From the NCBI GenBank assembly GCA_945862155.1, contig CAMAXJ010000002.1:1-64000 (forward strand): DNA of 64,000 bases. The letters run 5' to 3'. Source of the stretch: Rhodoluna limnophila (lineage in GTDB: Bacteria > Actinomycetota > Actinomycetes > Actinomycetales > Microbacteriaceae). A program made the translations under genes and the position numbers. Positions 24,351 to 34,456 of this stretch are shown piece after piece. The notes beneath the pieces were generated by a model that did no database searches, was not told the DNA's origin, and was given only the letters and a program-made list of their open reading frames with translations. Numbering within the stretch: position 1 is the first letter of the stretch; every line of letters begins with the position of its first letter.

Positions 24351-25132
24351 GTGACCGTAAGCCGCTAATCGCGGGCAACTGGAAGATGAATCTCGATCAT
24401 CAACAAGGTATTGCTCTAGTTCAAAAACTAGCTTGGACGCTTAAAGACGTGAACCACGACTACGACAAAGTTGAAGTGGCAGTGCTTCCTCCATTCACTG
24501 ATCTGAGAAGCGTGCAGACCCTAATCGACGCAGACAAACTGCAGTTTGTAATTGGAGCCCAAGATCTGTCTAAGTTTGACTCAGGCGCTTATACCGGTGA
24601 AGTTTCGGCGCAATTTCTCAACAAGCTTGATGTGAAGTACGTTCTGGTCGGCCATTCTGAGCGGAGGACACTCCACAACGAGGACGGAGACGTAATTCAA
24701 GCAAAAGTTGCCGCTGCCTTTAGAAACAATCTCATCCCGGTGATCTGCGTCGGTGAAACTTTAGAGGAACTTGAACAGCAGGGAGCTGCTGCGGTGCCAA
24801 TCCAACAACTTGAAAAGGCGCTTGAGGGACACAAGGAAATCGGGGAGTTCGTAGTTGCATACGAACCGGTATGGGCCATTGGCACCGGAAAAGTTGCCAC
24901 GGCCGAGCAGGCTGCTGAAGTAGCGAAGAAGCTTCGTTCCTCAATCTCCGAGCTAGTTTCTGATGAAGTGGCTCAAGTCACCAGAATCTTGTATGGCGGT
25001 TCCGTAAAGAGCGCGAACGTTGCTGGATTTCTTGCTTCGGAAGAGGTTGATGGGGTCCTAGTGGGCGGCGCAAGCCTAGATGTAGGCGAGTTTACGGGTA
25101 TATGCCGTTTCCAGAAGCATGTCAGCTTATAA
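24347..25132 (+). CDS. tpiA: Triosephosphate isomerase
   Basis: RKPLIAGNWKMNLDHQQ; VGHSERR; AYEPVWAIGTGK; 4-nt overlap with pgk. Confidence 0.98.
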   Translation: MSDRKPLIAGNWKMNLDHQQGIALVQKLAWTLKDVNHDYDKVEVAVLPPFTDLRSVQTLIDADKLQFVIGAQDLSKFDSGAYTGEVSAQFLNKLDVKYVLVGHSERRTLHNEDGDVIQAKVAAAFRNNLIPVICVGETLEELEQQGAAAVPIQQLEKALEGHKEIGEFVVAYEPVWAIGTGKVATAEQAAEVAKKLRSSISELVSDEVAQVTRILYGGSVKSANVAGFLASEEVDGVLVGGASLDVGEFTGICRFQKHVSL

Positions 25133-25163
25133 TCGTTTAGTACCAATACAGAACAGGTAAATC

Positions 25164-25409
25164 ATGGCCGCCATTCAAATTGCCCTCCAGGTGCTGCTTG
25201 CTATCACTAGCTTGCTGCTGATCCTGATGATTCTGCTACACAAAGGCCGTGGCGGTGGTCTTTCCGACATGTTTGGTGGTGGAGTCACCTCGAACGTATC
25301 TTCCTCCGGCGTTGCCGAACGCAACTTGAACCGAATCACAATCATCTTGGGATTGGTCTGGGTGTCCGCTGTAATCGGGCTGGGCCTATTTACAAGATTT
25401 GGTTTCTAG
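25164..25409 (+). CDS. secG: Preprotein translocase subunit SecG
   Basis: Two TM helices; LLHKGRGGGLSDMFGGG. Confidence 0.93.
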   Translation: MAAIQIALQVLLAITSLLLILMILLHKGRGGGLSDMFGGGVTSNVSSSGVAERNLNRITIILGLVWVSAVIGLGLFTRFGF

Positions 25410-25419
25410 GGGATAGCCT

Positions 25420-26088
25420 TTGGCAAACGGCGGATCGGCAATCAGAGGTTCTCGAGTTGGCGCTGGCCCGATGGGGGAGCAATACAGAGGATTCAAATCT
25501 GAGCGAGTACAGCGCAGCTACTACTGCATAAACGGTCACGTTCAGGAACCGATGTTCGCCGCACATATCGATCCAAGTGAAATTCCAGACATGATAGACT
25601 GCCCCAACTGTGGCATGCCGGCGGGTCAAGACAAGAAGAATCCACCAGAAATTGTAAAGCACGAACCGTACAAAACTCATCTTGCCTACGTAAAGGAACG
25701 CCGCACTTCCGACGAAGCGAAGAATCTTCTGGATGAAGCACTGGCATCGATCCGCGAAAGACGCGTGAAATTGGCTCAGGAGGCCGTCAAGCAGTCCAAG
25801 TTAGCTGCTGCTAAAGCGGCAGCAGCAAAGGTGGCCGCAGCAAAAGCTGCTGCAGCAAAAGCAGTCAAGCCAAAGCTGGTCAAGAAAGTTGAGAAGCCCG
25901 CTGCTAAGAAAACTGTTGCGAAACTTGTAAAACCAGTAGCAAAGAAACCTGTTGCGAAACCCACAGCGAAATCAAAGACTAAAGCGGCGGCAAAACCAGC
26001 TAGAAAGTTGAAAGCCTCTTCGAAGCCAGCAAAGAAGACTTCAAAAACGGCAGCTAAACCAGCAGTCAAGAAATCTGCCAAAAAATAA
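25420..26088 (+). CDS. rbpA: RNA polymerase-binding protein RbpA with C-terminal Lys/Ala-rich extension
   Basis: N-terminal ~115 aa match RbpA architecture (GSAIRGSRVGAGPMGEQYRGFKSERVQRSYYC...CPNCG...HLAYVKERRTSDEAKNLLDEALASIRERR); then ~107 aa AAAK/KPAAKK low-complexity tail. Confidence 0.88.
   Translation: MANGGSAIRGSRVGAGPMGEQYRGFKSERVQRSYYCINGHVQEPMFAAHIDPSEIPDMIDCPNCGMPAGQDKKNPPEIVKHEPYKTHLAYVKERRTSDEAKNLLDEALASIRERRVKLAQEAVKQSKLAAAKAAAAKVAAAKAAAAKAVKPKLVKKVEKPAAKKTVAKLVKPVAKKPVAKPTAKSKTKAAAKPARKLKASSKPAKKTSKTAAKPAVKKSAKK
25765..26085 (+). repeat. Low-complexity Lys/Ala/Pro-rich coding tract in rbpA
   Basis: Repeated GCAGCAAAAG/AAGCC-type units encoding AAAAK, KPxAKK. Confidence 0.8.
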
Positions 26089-26112
26089 TTGCTGAGGTAT
26101 TAGCCTCAAGCA
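26079..26112 (-). terminator. Rho-independent terminator of the pgi end of the tkt-tal-pgi cluster
   Basis: Minus strand CTGCTTGAGG-CTAATA-CCTCAGCAA (one bulged A) followed by TTATTTTTTGG. Confidence 0.65.
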
Positions 26113-26153
26113 GTTCGTTCAGGTCTTTAGTGAAGATTCGAAATAGAACTTGA

Positions 26154-27746
26154 CTACTTAAGCGCCCTTATCAAGGCTTTTATGCCTGACTCAATCTCTA
26201 AGACTCTTAGCACTAACACTCTAGAACCGCCGGCTGCGAGCACTTTTGCATCTCCGCTGGCCTGAGAATCAATTAGCTTGCGATAGCCGAACTGTCTACC
26301 AGGGATATCCTGATCGCTGCCGTCTCCGGAAACTATCTGGATAAACACTCCTTGTTTTGGTCCACCCTTGTGGTACTGGCCAGTTGAGTGTAGAAATCTA
26401 GGTCCCCACCCGAAAGTTGTTGGTCGATTTGCCTTTTGTGCAACAAGTTCGCGCAGTTCGGTCAAAGCTGCATGATTTTCACGGTTTAGATAACAATGAA
26501 TCGATAGATATGAATCAGGTGATGCCGAATCGATAAGTTCAGCTAGGCATTCAGTCAGTTTGCTTGAAGTGAGACCGTACCCAAAGGATGAAATCTCTAC
26601 ACCTTCGTCTAATACCCCCAAGCTCAGACCTTCAACCGGTGAATCAAGTACTGCTCTAGCAGCAATCTTCGCGGATTCAACATCAGGCTGATCAAAGGGG
26701 TTGACGCCTAATAGCCGAGAAGCAACTACCGTTGCAACCTCCCACAGAAGCAGAAGTTCTCCAAGTTCACCGGAAACGGCCAGATCAAAACTTGAGGAAG
26801 ATGCATCGGCTGATAAGCCGATAAGCAGAGTGTCGTGCGCTTCCGATAAAACTTCGTGAGAGTCTGAATCCAGGACAATTGGAAGCACGCCTTTACCGTC
26901 TTTTCCAGTTGACTCGGCAATGAGCTGCTCAACCCAGTCACCAAACCCTCGAATTTTGGTTCCATCAGGAACAAACCCCAATTTGTCTCTAAAGCTTTTT
27001 GCTCCAGCCGTGCGGGCAAGAGCAGCACCGAGAATAAGTCCTGGATTCGTATCCAGGTCTTCACCTAAAAGTTTCGACGCGGAAATCGCACTTTTCAACA
27101 AAGGTTCGATGTCAACTCCAGCTAAAAGCGAGGGTACAACTCCAAAAGCAGTTAAGGCGGAGTATCGTCCTCCGACCATCGGGTCAGAAAGAATGACTCG
27201 ATACCCATCCTTTAGCGCCTGATCGTGCATAGGGGACTCAGGGTCAGTCACCACAATGATTCGGTCAGTCTTTATAATTCCCGATCCCTCGAACGCAGCT
27301 TCGAAACTGCGTTTTTGTGAATCCGTTTCAACGGTGGATCCTGATTTTGAAGAGACAACTACAACTGTCTTGTTCAGGTCTCCAGCCAGCGCTTGTTGAA
27401 TCTGTGACGGGTCAGTGGAGTCGAGGACCATCAAATCAACACCGGCACTATTTGCGATGACCTCTGGCGCTAGCGACGACCCTCCCATTCCGCAGAGAAC
27501 AATGCGGGTAAGTCCTTTGGCTTTCAAATCTTCTGATAATACTTGGAGCTCTGGTATCAAGGACAGGGAGTTTTGGGCTGCGTCTACCCAACCCAACCTG
27601 ATCGAGGACTCGGCCTCGGCTTCCTTACCCCAGAGTGTGTGTTCCTTGGCAAACAAGCGAGAAGCTACTTTGTCGTTGACTAATTCAGGGACAAACTGAT
27701 TTACAGCATCAGAAACTTTGCCTTTGTGTGAAACCTTTAAGGTCAT
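26154..27746 (-). CDS. pgi: Glucose-6-phosphate isomerase
   Basis: [39 protein letters not shown]. Confidence 0.93.
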   Translation of the reverse strand: MTLKVSHKGKVSDAVNQFVPELVNDKVASRLFAKEHTLWGKEAEAESSIRLGWVDAAQNSLSLIPELQVLSEDLKAKGLTRIVLCGMGGSSLAPEVIANSAGVDLMVLDSTDPSQIQQALAGDLNKTVVVVSSKSGSTVETDSQKRSFEAAFEGSGIIKTDRIIVVTDPESPMHDQALKDGYRVILSDPMVGGRYSALTAFGVVPSLLAGVDIEPLLKSAISASKLLGEDLDTNPGLILGAALARTAGAKSFRDKLGFVPDGTKIRGFGDWVEQLIAESTGKDGKGVLPIVLDSDSHEVLSEAHDTLLIGLSADASSSSFDLAVSGELGELLLLWEVATVVASRLLGVNPFDQPDVESAKIAARAVLDSPVEGLSLGVLDEGVEISSFGYGLTSSKLTECLAELIDSASPDSYLSIHCYLNRENHAALTELRELVAQKANRPTTFGWGPRFLHSTGQYHKGGPKQGVFIQIVSGDGSDQDIPGRQFGYRKLIDSQASGDAKVLAAGGSRVLVLRVLEIESGIKALIRALK

Positions 27747-28849
27747 TTAGATGAATCCAGAGCGGTGGAAACTGTTGCAACCAGTTCATTCCAGGACACA
27801 ATGAACTTATCTACGCCCTCTTGTTCGAGCAACGAAACAACCTCGTCATAAGAAATCCCTAGTGCTCCAATGCTGGCCAAAGCTGAACGAGCGTCTTCAT
27901 AGTTGGAAGTGATGGTGTTTCCGGTGATTACGCCGTGATCGAAAACCGCTTCCATGGTCTTCTCGGGCATTGTGTTCACCAGATCCTGCGCCACTAATTC
28001 AGTCACATACAACGTATCGGGCAGATTCGGATCTTTTACCCCGGTAGAGGCCATAAGTGGACGCTGGCGGTTAGCTCCTTCTGCCTCAAGCTTGATCCAA
28101 GCTGGAAGCTCAAATTGTTTCTCAAAAACTTCGTAAGCCAATCGGGCATTAGCAAGAGCGGCTTTTGACTTTAAAGCTAGGGCAGCCGGTGTGCCGATGG
28201 CTTCGAGTCTCTTGTCAATCTCTGAATCAACGCGTGAAACAAAAAATGATGCAACCGAATGAATCTTAGAAAGATTATGGCCATTGGCTTTGGCTTGGCT
28301 TATACCAGCTTGGTAGGCGTCGATGACTTGCTTGTAGCGCTCCAGAGAAAAAATCAGTGTGACGTTTACAGAGATGCCTTCAGCAATGACTTGAGTAATA
28401 GCCGATAGCCCGGGGATGGTTGCCGGAATTTTTATCATGACATTTTCACGGTCAACAGCTTTGTACAGCGCCTTAGCCTGTTGTACTGTCTTGGCGGTAT
28501 CCATAGCGAAGCCAGGTTCGACCTCAATGGATACTCTGCCATCGACACCATCTGTTGAGGCATACACATCAGCAAATACGTCACAGGCAGCACGCACATC
28601 ATCAGTTGTTGCTTCAAAGATTGCCTCGTTTGCGCTTGCACCGCGGCTGGCTAGCCGAGCAAGTTGTATCGCGTAGGCTGCTCCTTTTGAAAAGGCTCCT
28701 GCAAAAATCGTTGGATTGGTCGTGACGCCAGAAACCGCACGCGATTGAATAAGTGCCTTAAGCGATCCGGACTCGATCCGTTCGCGAGAAAGGTCATCAA
28801 GCCAAATGCTTACTCCCGCGGAGCTTAGTTGGTGAAGGGGTGAGCTCAC
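27743..28849 (-). CDS. tal: Transaldolase
   Basis: [42 protein letters not shown]; 4-nt overlaps on both sides. Confidence 0.96.
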   Translation of the reverse strand: MSSPLHQLSSAGVSIWLDDLSRERIESGSLKALIQSRAVSGVTTNPTIFAGAFSKGAAYAIQLARLASRGASANEAIFEATTDDVRAACDVFADVYASTDGVDGRVSIEVEPGFAMDTAKTVQQAKALYKAVDRENVMIKIPATIPGLSAITQVIAEGISVNVTLIFSLERYKQVIDAYQAGISQAKANGHNLSKIHSVASFFVSRVDSEIDKRLEAIGTPAALALKSKAALANARLAYEVFEKQFELPAWIKLEAEGANRQRPLMASTGVKDPNLPDTLYVTELVAQDLVNTMPEKTMEAVFDHGVITGNTITSNYEDARSALASIGALGISYDEVVSLLEQEGVDKFIVSWNELVATVSTALDSSK

Positions 28850-30939
28850 TTTTGCCCCTTAACAACAGACCTGGCTGCATTCACTACCGCTTCGGTCGTT
28901 ATTCCAAACTTGGTGAATAGTGTCTTGTAATCAGCGGACGCCCCAAAATGTTCAATGGAGACACTTCTTCCTTCTCCCACGTACTTAGCCCACCCAAGAG
29001 CTAGACCCGCCTCAACAGAAACTCTTGCCTTTACTGATTTAGGAAGCACTGACTCGCGGTAAGTCTCGCTTTGCTCTTCGAACCACTCAAGACATGGCGC
29101 TGAAACAACTCGTGTGGGGATGCCTGATTTTTCGAGCTGAAGACGAGCTGCAATTGCCAACTGCACTTCAGACCCAGTGGCGAGCAGAATGACTTTTGGC
29201 GAATTGTTTGATGCCTCGGCAAGCACATAGGCTCCTTTTTCAGTATTGCTAGCGGAACCGTAAACCACACCAGTTTCATCAGCGGAGTCCCGATTAAAAA
29301 CCGGTACGTTCTGCCTGGTCAGGGCAATACCAGCAGGTCCCAAGCGGCGTTCGAGAATCTTCTTCCAAGCAAAACTGACTTCGTTCGCATCAGCTGGTCT
29401 TACGATATCCAACCCAGGTATAGCTCTTAGGGTTGCAAGCTGCTCGATTGGCTGATGAGTTGGACCATCCTCACCGAGGGCCACCGAGTCATGAGTCCAT
29501 ACGAATATTGAAGGAACCTTCATCAAGGCAGCCAAACGAACTGCAGGTCTCATGTAATCGCTGAAAATTAGGAATGTTCCGCCATAAGAGCGTGTTTTAC
29601 CGTGAAGTGCTATTCCATTAAGAATTGCACCCATTGCGTGTTCTCGAATTCCGAAGTGGAGAACGCGTCCGTACCGGTCTCCTGTCCACTCATTGGTTGA
29701 GTAGACAGCAGGCACGAAAGAATTTGACCCAGCGATTGTAGTGTTGTTTGATTCGGCAAGGTCAGCCGAACCTCCCCATAGCTCAGGCATCACCGCAGCA
29801 ATTGAGTTCAGAACTTTTCCTGAAGCTGCTCTTGTAGAAACATCGGTGCCGGATTCAAAAGTTGGCAAGGCATCTAAAAGTTCAGCTGGCGTTTCATCTT
29901 TTTGCAGTCTGTCAAAAAGTGCCTTGGCTGATGGGTTTGCAGCTGCCCAAGCGCTAAATGATGACTGCCACTTTGAAATCGCTGGTTCAGATCGTTTAGC
30001 AAGGGACCTGGTGTATTCAATAACTTCGGGGGAGACATCGAAGGTTTTTGTTGGATCAAAACCAAGCGCCTTCTTTAGCCCTTCAAGTTCTTCTTGCCCT
30101 AGAGCAGAGCCGTGTATTTTCCCAGTGTTTTGCTTCTTAGGAGACGGCCAACCAATTACTGTTCTGATGGTTATCAAAGATGGTTTATCAAGCACTGCCT
30201 TGGCAGCTTGAATTGCGTTGTAAAGCTCGTTGACATCCTCGATGTACTGGCCGGTCTTTTTCCAATCAACGGTTTGGACGTGCCAGCCATACGCCTTGTA
30301 GCGATCTTCTAGATTCTCAGTAAAGGCAATGTTTACATCGTCTTCAATTGATATCTGATTTGAGTCGTACAGAACAATCAAGTTTCCCAGTTTCTGATGA
30401 CCTGCCAACGATGAAGCTTCCGAAGTCACGCCTTCTTGCATATCACCGTCTCCGGCGACACAGTAGATGTGGTGATCAAATACCGAGCTTCCAGCTGGCC
30501 CTTCTGGGTCGAAAAGCCCTCTTTCGAACCTTGCGGAGTACGCAAAACCAACTGCTGAAGCTAGGCCTTGCCCGAGAGGGCCAGTAGTAATTTCTACGCC
30601 TTTGGTGTGACCGTATTCAGGATGCCCAGGGGTTAATGAATCCCAAGTGCGAAGCGCTTTGATGTCATCAAGTTCAAGACCAAAACCACCCAAGTAGAGC
30701 TGATTGTAAAGAGTAAGGGAGGAGTGGCCAACGCTGAGAATAAATCGGTCCCTGCCAACCCATTCAGTATTGGTTGGGTCGTGGCGCATGATCTTTTGAA
30801 ACAGCAAATGAGCAACTGGCGCAAGGCTAATGGCTGTTCCAGGATGACCATTTCCGACCTTCTCAACTGCGTCGGCCGCAAGTACACGCGCTGTGTCTAC
30901 AGCCTTTTTGTCTAGGTCTGTCCAAGTGAAATCGCTCAC
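28846..30939 (-). CDS. tkt: Transketolase
   Basis: [58 protein letters not shown]. Confidence 0.97.
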   Translation of the reverse strand: MSDFTWTDLDKKAVDTARVLAADAVEKVGNGHPGTAISLAPVAHLLFQKIMRHDPTNTEWVGRDRFILSVGHSSLTLYNQLYLGGFGLELDDIKALRTWDSLTPGHPEYGHTKGVEITTGPLGQGLASAVGFAYSARFERGLFDPEGPAGSSVFDHHIYCVAGDGDMQEGVTSEASSLAGHQKLGNLIVLYDSNQISIEDDVNIAFTENLEDRYKAYGWHVQTVDWKKTGQYIEDVNELYNAIQAAKAVLDKPSLITIRTVIGWPSPKKQNTGKIHGSALGQEELEGLKKALGFDPTKTFDVSPEVIEYTRSLAKRSEPAISKWQSSFSAWAAANPSAKALFDRLQKDETPAELLDALPTFESGTDVSTRAASGKVLNSIAAVMPELWGGSADLAESNNTTIAGSNSFVPAVYSTNEWTGDRYGRVLHFGIREHAMGAILNGIALHGKTRSYGGTFLIFSDYMRPAVRLAALMKVPSIFVWTHDSVALGEDGPTHQPIEQLATLRAIPGLDIVRPADANEVSFAWKKILERRLGPAGIALTRQNVPVFNRDSADETGVVYGSASNTEKGAYVLAEASNNSPKVILLATGSEVQLAIAARLQLEKSGIPTRVVSAPCLEWFEEQSETYRESVLPKSVKARVSVEAGLALGWAKYVGEGRSVSIEHFGASADYKTLFTKFGITTEAVVNAARSVVKGQK

Positions 30940-31122
30940 GGTCTATAACATCCTTCTTCTCAATCCGCAGATATTTACTGGCCGCACTGCACAGCTTGAA
31001 TAAGTGCTGAGGGCTGAGAAATTCCTATCAACGACAACTCTTTTGTCTAACTTTACACTCAACGACCTAGGGAACCTTGGGAGCCAGAAGGCTCGAAATT
31101 GAGCTTAGACTTGAACCAAATC

Positions 31123-32049
31123 ATGACTACGACAGCACCTGAAATCAAGCGAGAACGCCCAAACTTTGCGCGAAAGGCCAAGGCTTACTTCGAGCTGACC
31201 AAGCCCCGCGTGATCGAGCTTCTGTTGGTGTCCACTGTGCCGACTATGATATTGGCCCAGCGGGGTTTCCCGGACATCTGGCTCATACTTGCAACCGTCA
31301 TCGGAGGGGCGTTCAGTGCCGGAAGCGCTAATTCATTTAACTGCTACATCGACGCCGACATAGACAAGATCATGGGCCGCACTAAGGGTCGACCCTTAGT
31401 CACTGGCGAACTTACCAGACGAGAGGCCTACCGGTTTGCGTGGGGTCTTGGAGTGCTGTCGGTAGTTTGGCTGGCGCTGATGGTGAATCTACTGGCGGCC
31501 CTGTTATCACTTGCCGCAATCTTGTTCTACGTGTTTGTATACACACTTCTACTAAAGCGCCGCACTCCGCAGAACATTGTCTGGGGTGGGGCAGCAGGTT
31601 CGATGCCAGTACTTATTGGATGGGCTGCTGTGACTAACGAGCTCGCACCTGCTGCTTGGGTGCTGTTCTTGATCATCTTTCTCTGGACGCCACCTCATTA
31701 CTGGCCACTTTCACTTCGATACAAGCAGGACTACACAGACGCCGGTGTGCCAATGCTGCCGGTTGTTCGGAACAATCAAACAGTCGGTGTCCAAATCATT
31801 CTCTACGCCTGGGCTCTAGTTGCCTCGACGCTACTTTTGATCCCTGTAGCCTCAATGGGAATCATCTATACGATTACGGCTTTGGCAACGGGGACCTGGT
31901 TTCTAGTTGAGTCATACCGAATTTATCGACAAGCAATTATTGGCGAAATTGCGAATCCAATGCGCTTGTTCCACGGTTCAATTAGTTATCTAACGCTGCT
32001 GTTTATTGCGATTGCGGTTGATCCGCTACTTTACTTTAATTTCTTCTAG
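31123..32049 (+). CDS. ctaB: Protoheme IX farnesyltransferase (heme O synthase)
   Basis: [60 protein letters not shown]. Confidence 0.95.
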   Translation: MTTTAPEIKRERPNFARKAKAYFELTKPRVIELLLVSTVPTMILAQRGFPDIWLILATVIGGAFSAGSANSFNCYIDADIDKIMGRTKGRPLVTGELTRREAYRFAWGLGVLSVVWLALMVNLLAALLSLAAILFYVFVYTLLLKRRTPQNIVWGGAAGSMPVLIGWAAVTNELAPAAWVLFLIIFLWTPPHYWPLSLRYKQDYTDAGVPMLPVVRNNQTVGVQIILYAWALVASTLLLIPVASMGIIYTITALATGTWFLVESYRIYRQAIIGEIANPMRLFHGSISYLTLLFIAIAVDPLLYFNFF

Positions 32050-33393
32050 ACGTGCTAGCGATTCATCGCGCTCAATGCTGTGATCTAGCATCGGGTCTGG
32101 GTACCCATTAGTTAGACCATCTATTAGCAGCCAAGGTTCATGAACTTCAGCACCTTGCAGGTGCGAAAGCTCCGGAATGAACTTGCGCACGTATTTGCCT
32201 TCAGGATCAAACTTGTATCCCTGCAAGATGGGATTGAAAACCCGATAGTAAGGTGATGCGTCAGTACCGCAACCGGCCGTCCACTGCCAACCGTGTGAAT
32301 TCGAAGCGGGATCAAAATCAGTGAGATTCTCCTCAAACCACTTAGCGCCATGCTGCCATTCAAGATGTAAATCCTTTACAAGAAATGAAGCAACAATCAT
32401 TCGGACTCGGTTATGCATCCATCCTGTTTGCACGAGCTGTCTCATCCCGGCGTCAACCATCGGGAAACCTGTTGTACCAGACTGCCAGCGCTCCAGTTTT
32501 GCCTTTGCCTTAGGGCCAGTGTCGTATCGCATCGCTTTGAATCGTGGCTCATAGTAGTCATCAAGAGTGTGTGGATTTCTGAAAAGGACGTCGGCGTAGA
32601 ACTCCCGCCAGGCAATCTCTTTCCTAAATACTGTGTGGCCGTCGCTTTCGTTTAGCGGAGCTAGCAGAGTTCTTGGGTGGATCTCGCCGTGCGCTAAGGC
32701 GTGAGATAGATGCGAGGTGCCGGATAAATCAGGACGATTTCTGTTCTCGGAGTAATCCATAATCGCGCCTTTTTGGAACTTCTTGAAAGTTGCCAGAGCA
32801 AACGCTTCTCCCGCTCGGATAGCGAAAGTTGCTTGTTTTGTTGGTTGAGGAATTGCAGATTTTACAGAACGTGACTTCCAGATAAAACCCTTCGTGAGCT
32901 TGACTGGCGATTGCCAACCGATTTGAAACCAAGCTTTGTAAAAAGGCGTGTACACCCGGTAGGGCGTGCCATCCGTTGGTTTTTCAACAGTTCCTGGCTT
33001 CACTGCGTAATAGGAATCCTCAAGTACCAGCTCAATACCCGTTCCCTTCAACTTCGAAATCAGGCTTCGCTGCTCCGCCATTCCTTCAGGGTCAAAGCTT
33101 TCGGTTGCGTGAATGAAAGAGGCTCTGTTCTTTTTCGCATACTCAACAAGGGAGCTCATTTCAACACCCGAAATAACTTCCAGGCTAAAATCCATGGATT
33201 CGTCGAGGGCCTTTAAAGATTCGGTAAGCGAATGCTGTCTTAGTCCACTTAGACCCTCATACTCAGCGGCATTGAACCAGAAAACCGGAATGACGGTTTT
33301 ATCGCCATCCGTTATGGCGGCTTTCGCGCAAGTATTTAGGGCAAAATTATCTTGCAGTCTCCGATCTCGCCTGAACCAAAATATTCTGGCCAA
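32026..33393 (-). CDS. phrB: Deoxyribodipyrimidine photo-lyase (class I)
   Basis: [58 protein letters not shown]. Confidence 0.95.
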   Translation of the reverse strand: MARIFWFRRDRRLQDNFALNTCAKAAITDGDKTVIPVFWFNAAEYEGLSGLRQHSLTESLKALDESMDFSLEVISGVEMSSLVEYAKKNRASFIHATESFDPEGMAEQRSLISKLKGTGIELVLEDSYYAVKPGTVEKPTDGTPYRVYTPFYKAWFQIGWQSPVKLTKGFIWKSRSVKSAIPQPTKQATFAIRAGEAFALATFKKFQKGAIMDYSENRNRPDLSGTSHLSHALAHGEIHPRTLLAPLNESDGHTVFRKEIAWREFYADVLFRNPHTLDDYYEPRFKAMRYDTGPKAKAKLERWQSGTTGFPMVDAGMRQLVQTGWMHNRVRMIVASFLVKDLHLEWQHGAKWFEENLTDFDPASNSHGWQWTAGCGTDASPYYRVFNPILQGYKFDPEGKYVRKFIPELSHLQGAEVHEPWLLIDGLTNGYPDPMLDHSIERDESLARLEEIKVK

Positions 33394-34326
33394 TTAGCCA
33401 CGCCCGAATCTTATGTACTTGGATCGAAGAGCTAGCAGCTGGAAGGTTAGTAGAGAAATGATTACGGCTGCGCCAAACATGTGAGCGCCTGCCATAAGGG
33501 CTGGTACCCCGAGATTTGATTGCACCACTCCAAGGATTGCTTGAAGCACGGATACGCCAAGAAGAGCACTAAGTGATTTGATTGCAGAATTCTCAAGCTT
33601 GTTGGAATCAAGTTTGAGCCAAACTGCGCCAAGGGCTATTGCAACCAGCCCAGTCATGATGTAAGCGGGCCAGGAGTGGTAGTGCTGCCAAATTTCCAAA
33701 TCAAAACCATTGCGCGGAGTGGTTGCATCTCCAGCGTGTGGACCTGCCCCTGTGACAATAACTCCAATTACTACTGCCACCCAGCCCACGACAAAAATCG
33801 GCCAAGCCAGTTGAACCGCGGCATAGCTAAGGGGAAGATGGACAGGCGAGTAGACCCTCCAAACCAAGACAGCTGCAATCGATATCAACACCCCTGAAAG
33901 CAAAAAGTGAGCTCCAACAACCCAGGAATTTAACCCAGTTAGAACGGTAAGTCCACCTAGAAGAGCTTGAGCGATAATTCCAAGACCAAGTGACAAAGCG
34001 GGCCAGGTCAAACCTTTTCGAAGATGCCTTAGTGTCCTTCGAACGACGATGAATGTAAACAGCGAAATGATGATCAACACAAAGGTTAGGAGGCGGTTAC
34101 CAAATTCAATAATGCCGTGCCAACCCATCTCGGGAACAGTGACAAAAGAGTCTTCGGTGCACTTTGGCCAAGTTGGGCAGCCAAGACCAGAGCCGGTCAG
34201 GCGAACCAATCCACCAGTCACCACGATCAGTATCTGGCTAACTAGCGAGGCCCAAGCATAGAGCTTTAGTCGATCTGGGGAGAAAAGGGCTTGAACTGGC
34301 TTCATATGCGCCTTGGCACCTTTCAC
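33394..34326 (-). CDS. ctaA: Heme A synthase (COX15/CtaA)
   Basis: VTGGLVRLTGSGLGCPTWPKC; multiple TM segments; VVGAHFLLSG. Confidence 0.93.
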   Translation of the reverse strand: MKGAKAHMKPVQALFSPDRLKLYAWASLVSQILIVVTGGLVRLTGSGLGCPTWPKCTEDSFVTVPEMGWHGIIEFGNRLLTFVLIIISLFTFIVVRRTLRHLRKGLTWPALSLGLGIIAQALLGGLTVLTGLNSWVVGAHFLLSGVLISIAAVLVWRVYSPVHLPLSYAAVQLAWPIFVVGWVAVVIGVIVTGAGPHAGDATTPRNGFDLEIWQHYHSWPAYIMTGLVAIALGAVWLKLDSNKLENSAIKSLSALLGVSVLQAILGVVQSNLGVPALMAGAHMFGAAVIISLLTFQLLALRSKYIRFGRG

Positions 34327-34456
34327 ATTTAGGCTCTAGAACTGGCAATTTTGGTAAAGTTGTCCTCAACACAAGTTTCGCATGGATTCTATGCGGGAAT
34401 TCCTCATCGCCGAGGCGGGTTGTACCCAGAGATTACATCTAATAGAGGAGTCCTAA

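Noticed and set aside
25776-26081. 101-aa minus-strand hydrophobic ORF (AAFAAATFAAAAL...)
   Set aside because: Mirror of the Lys/Ala low-complexity rbpA tail; composition artefact.
25765-26088. rbpA tail as a frameshift or assembly artefact
   Set aside because: Reading frame stays open with coherent KPxxKK-type codons up to a stop; more consistent with a real low-complexity extension, though verification is advised.
29741-30211. 156-aa plus-strand ORF opposite tkt
   Set aside because: Antisense shadow of the transketolase coding frame.
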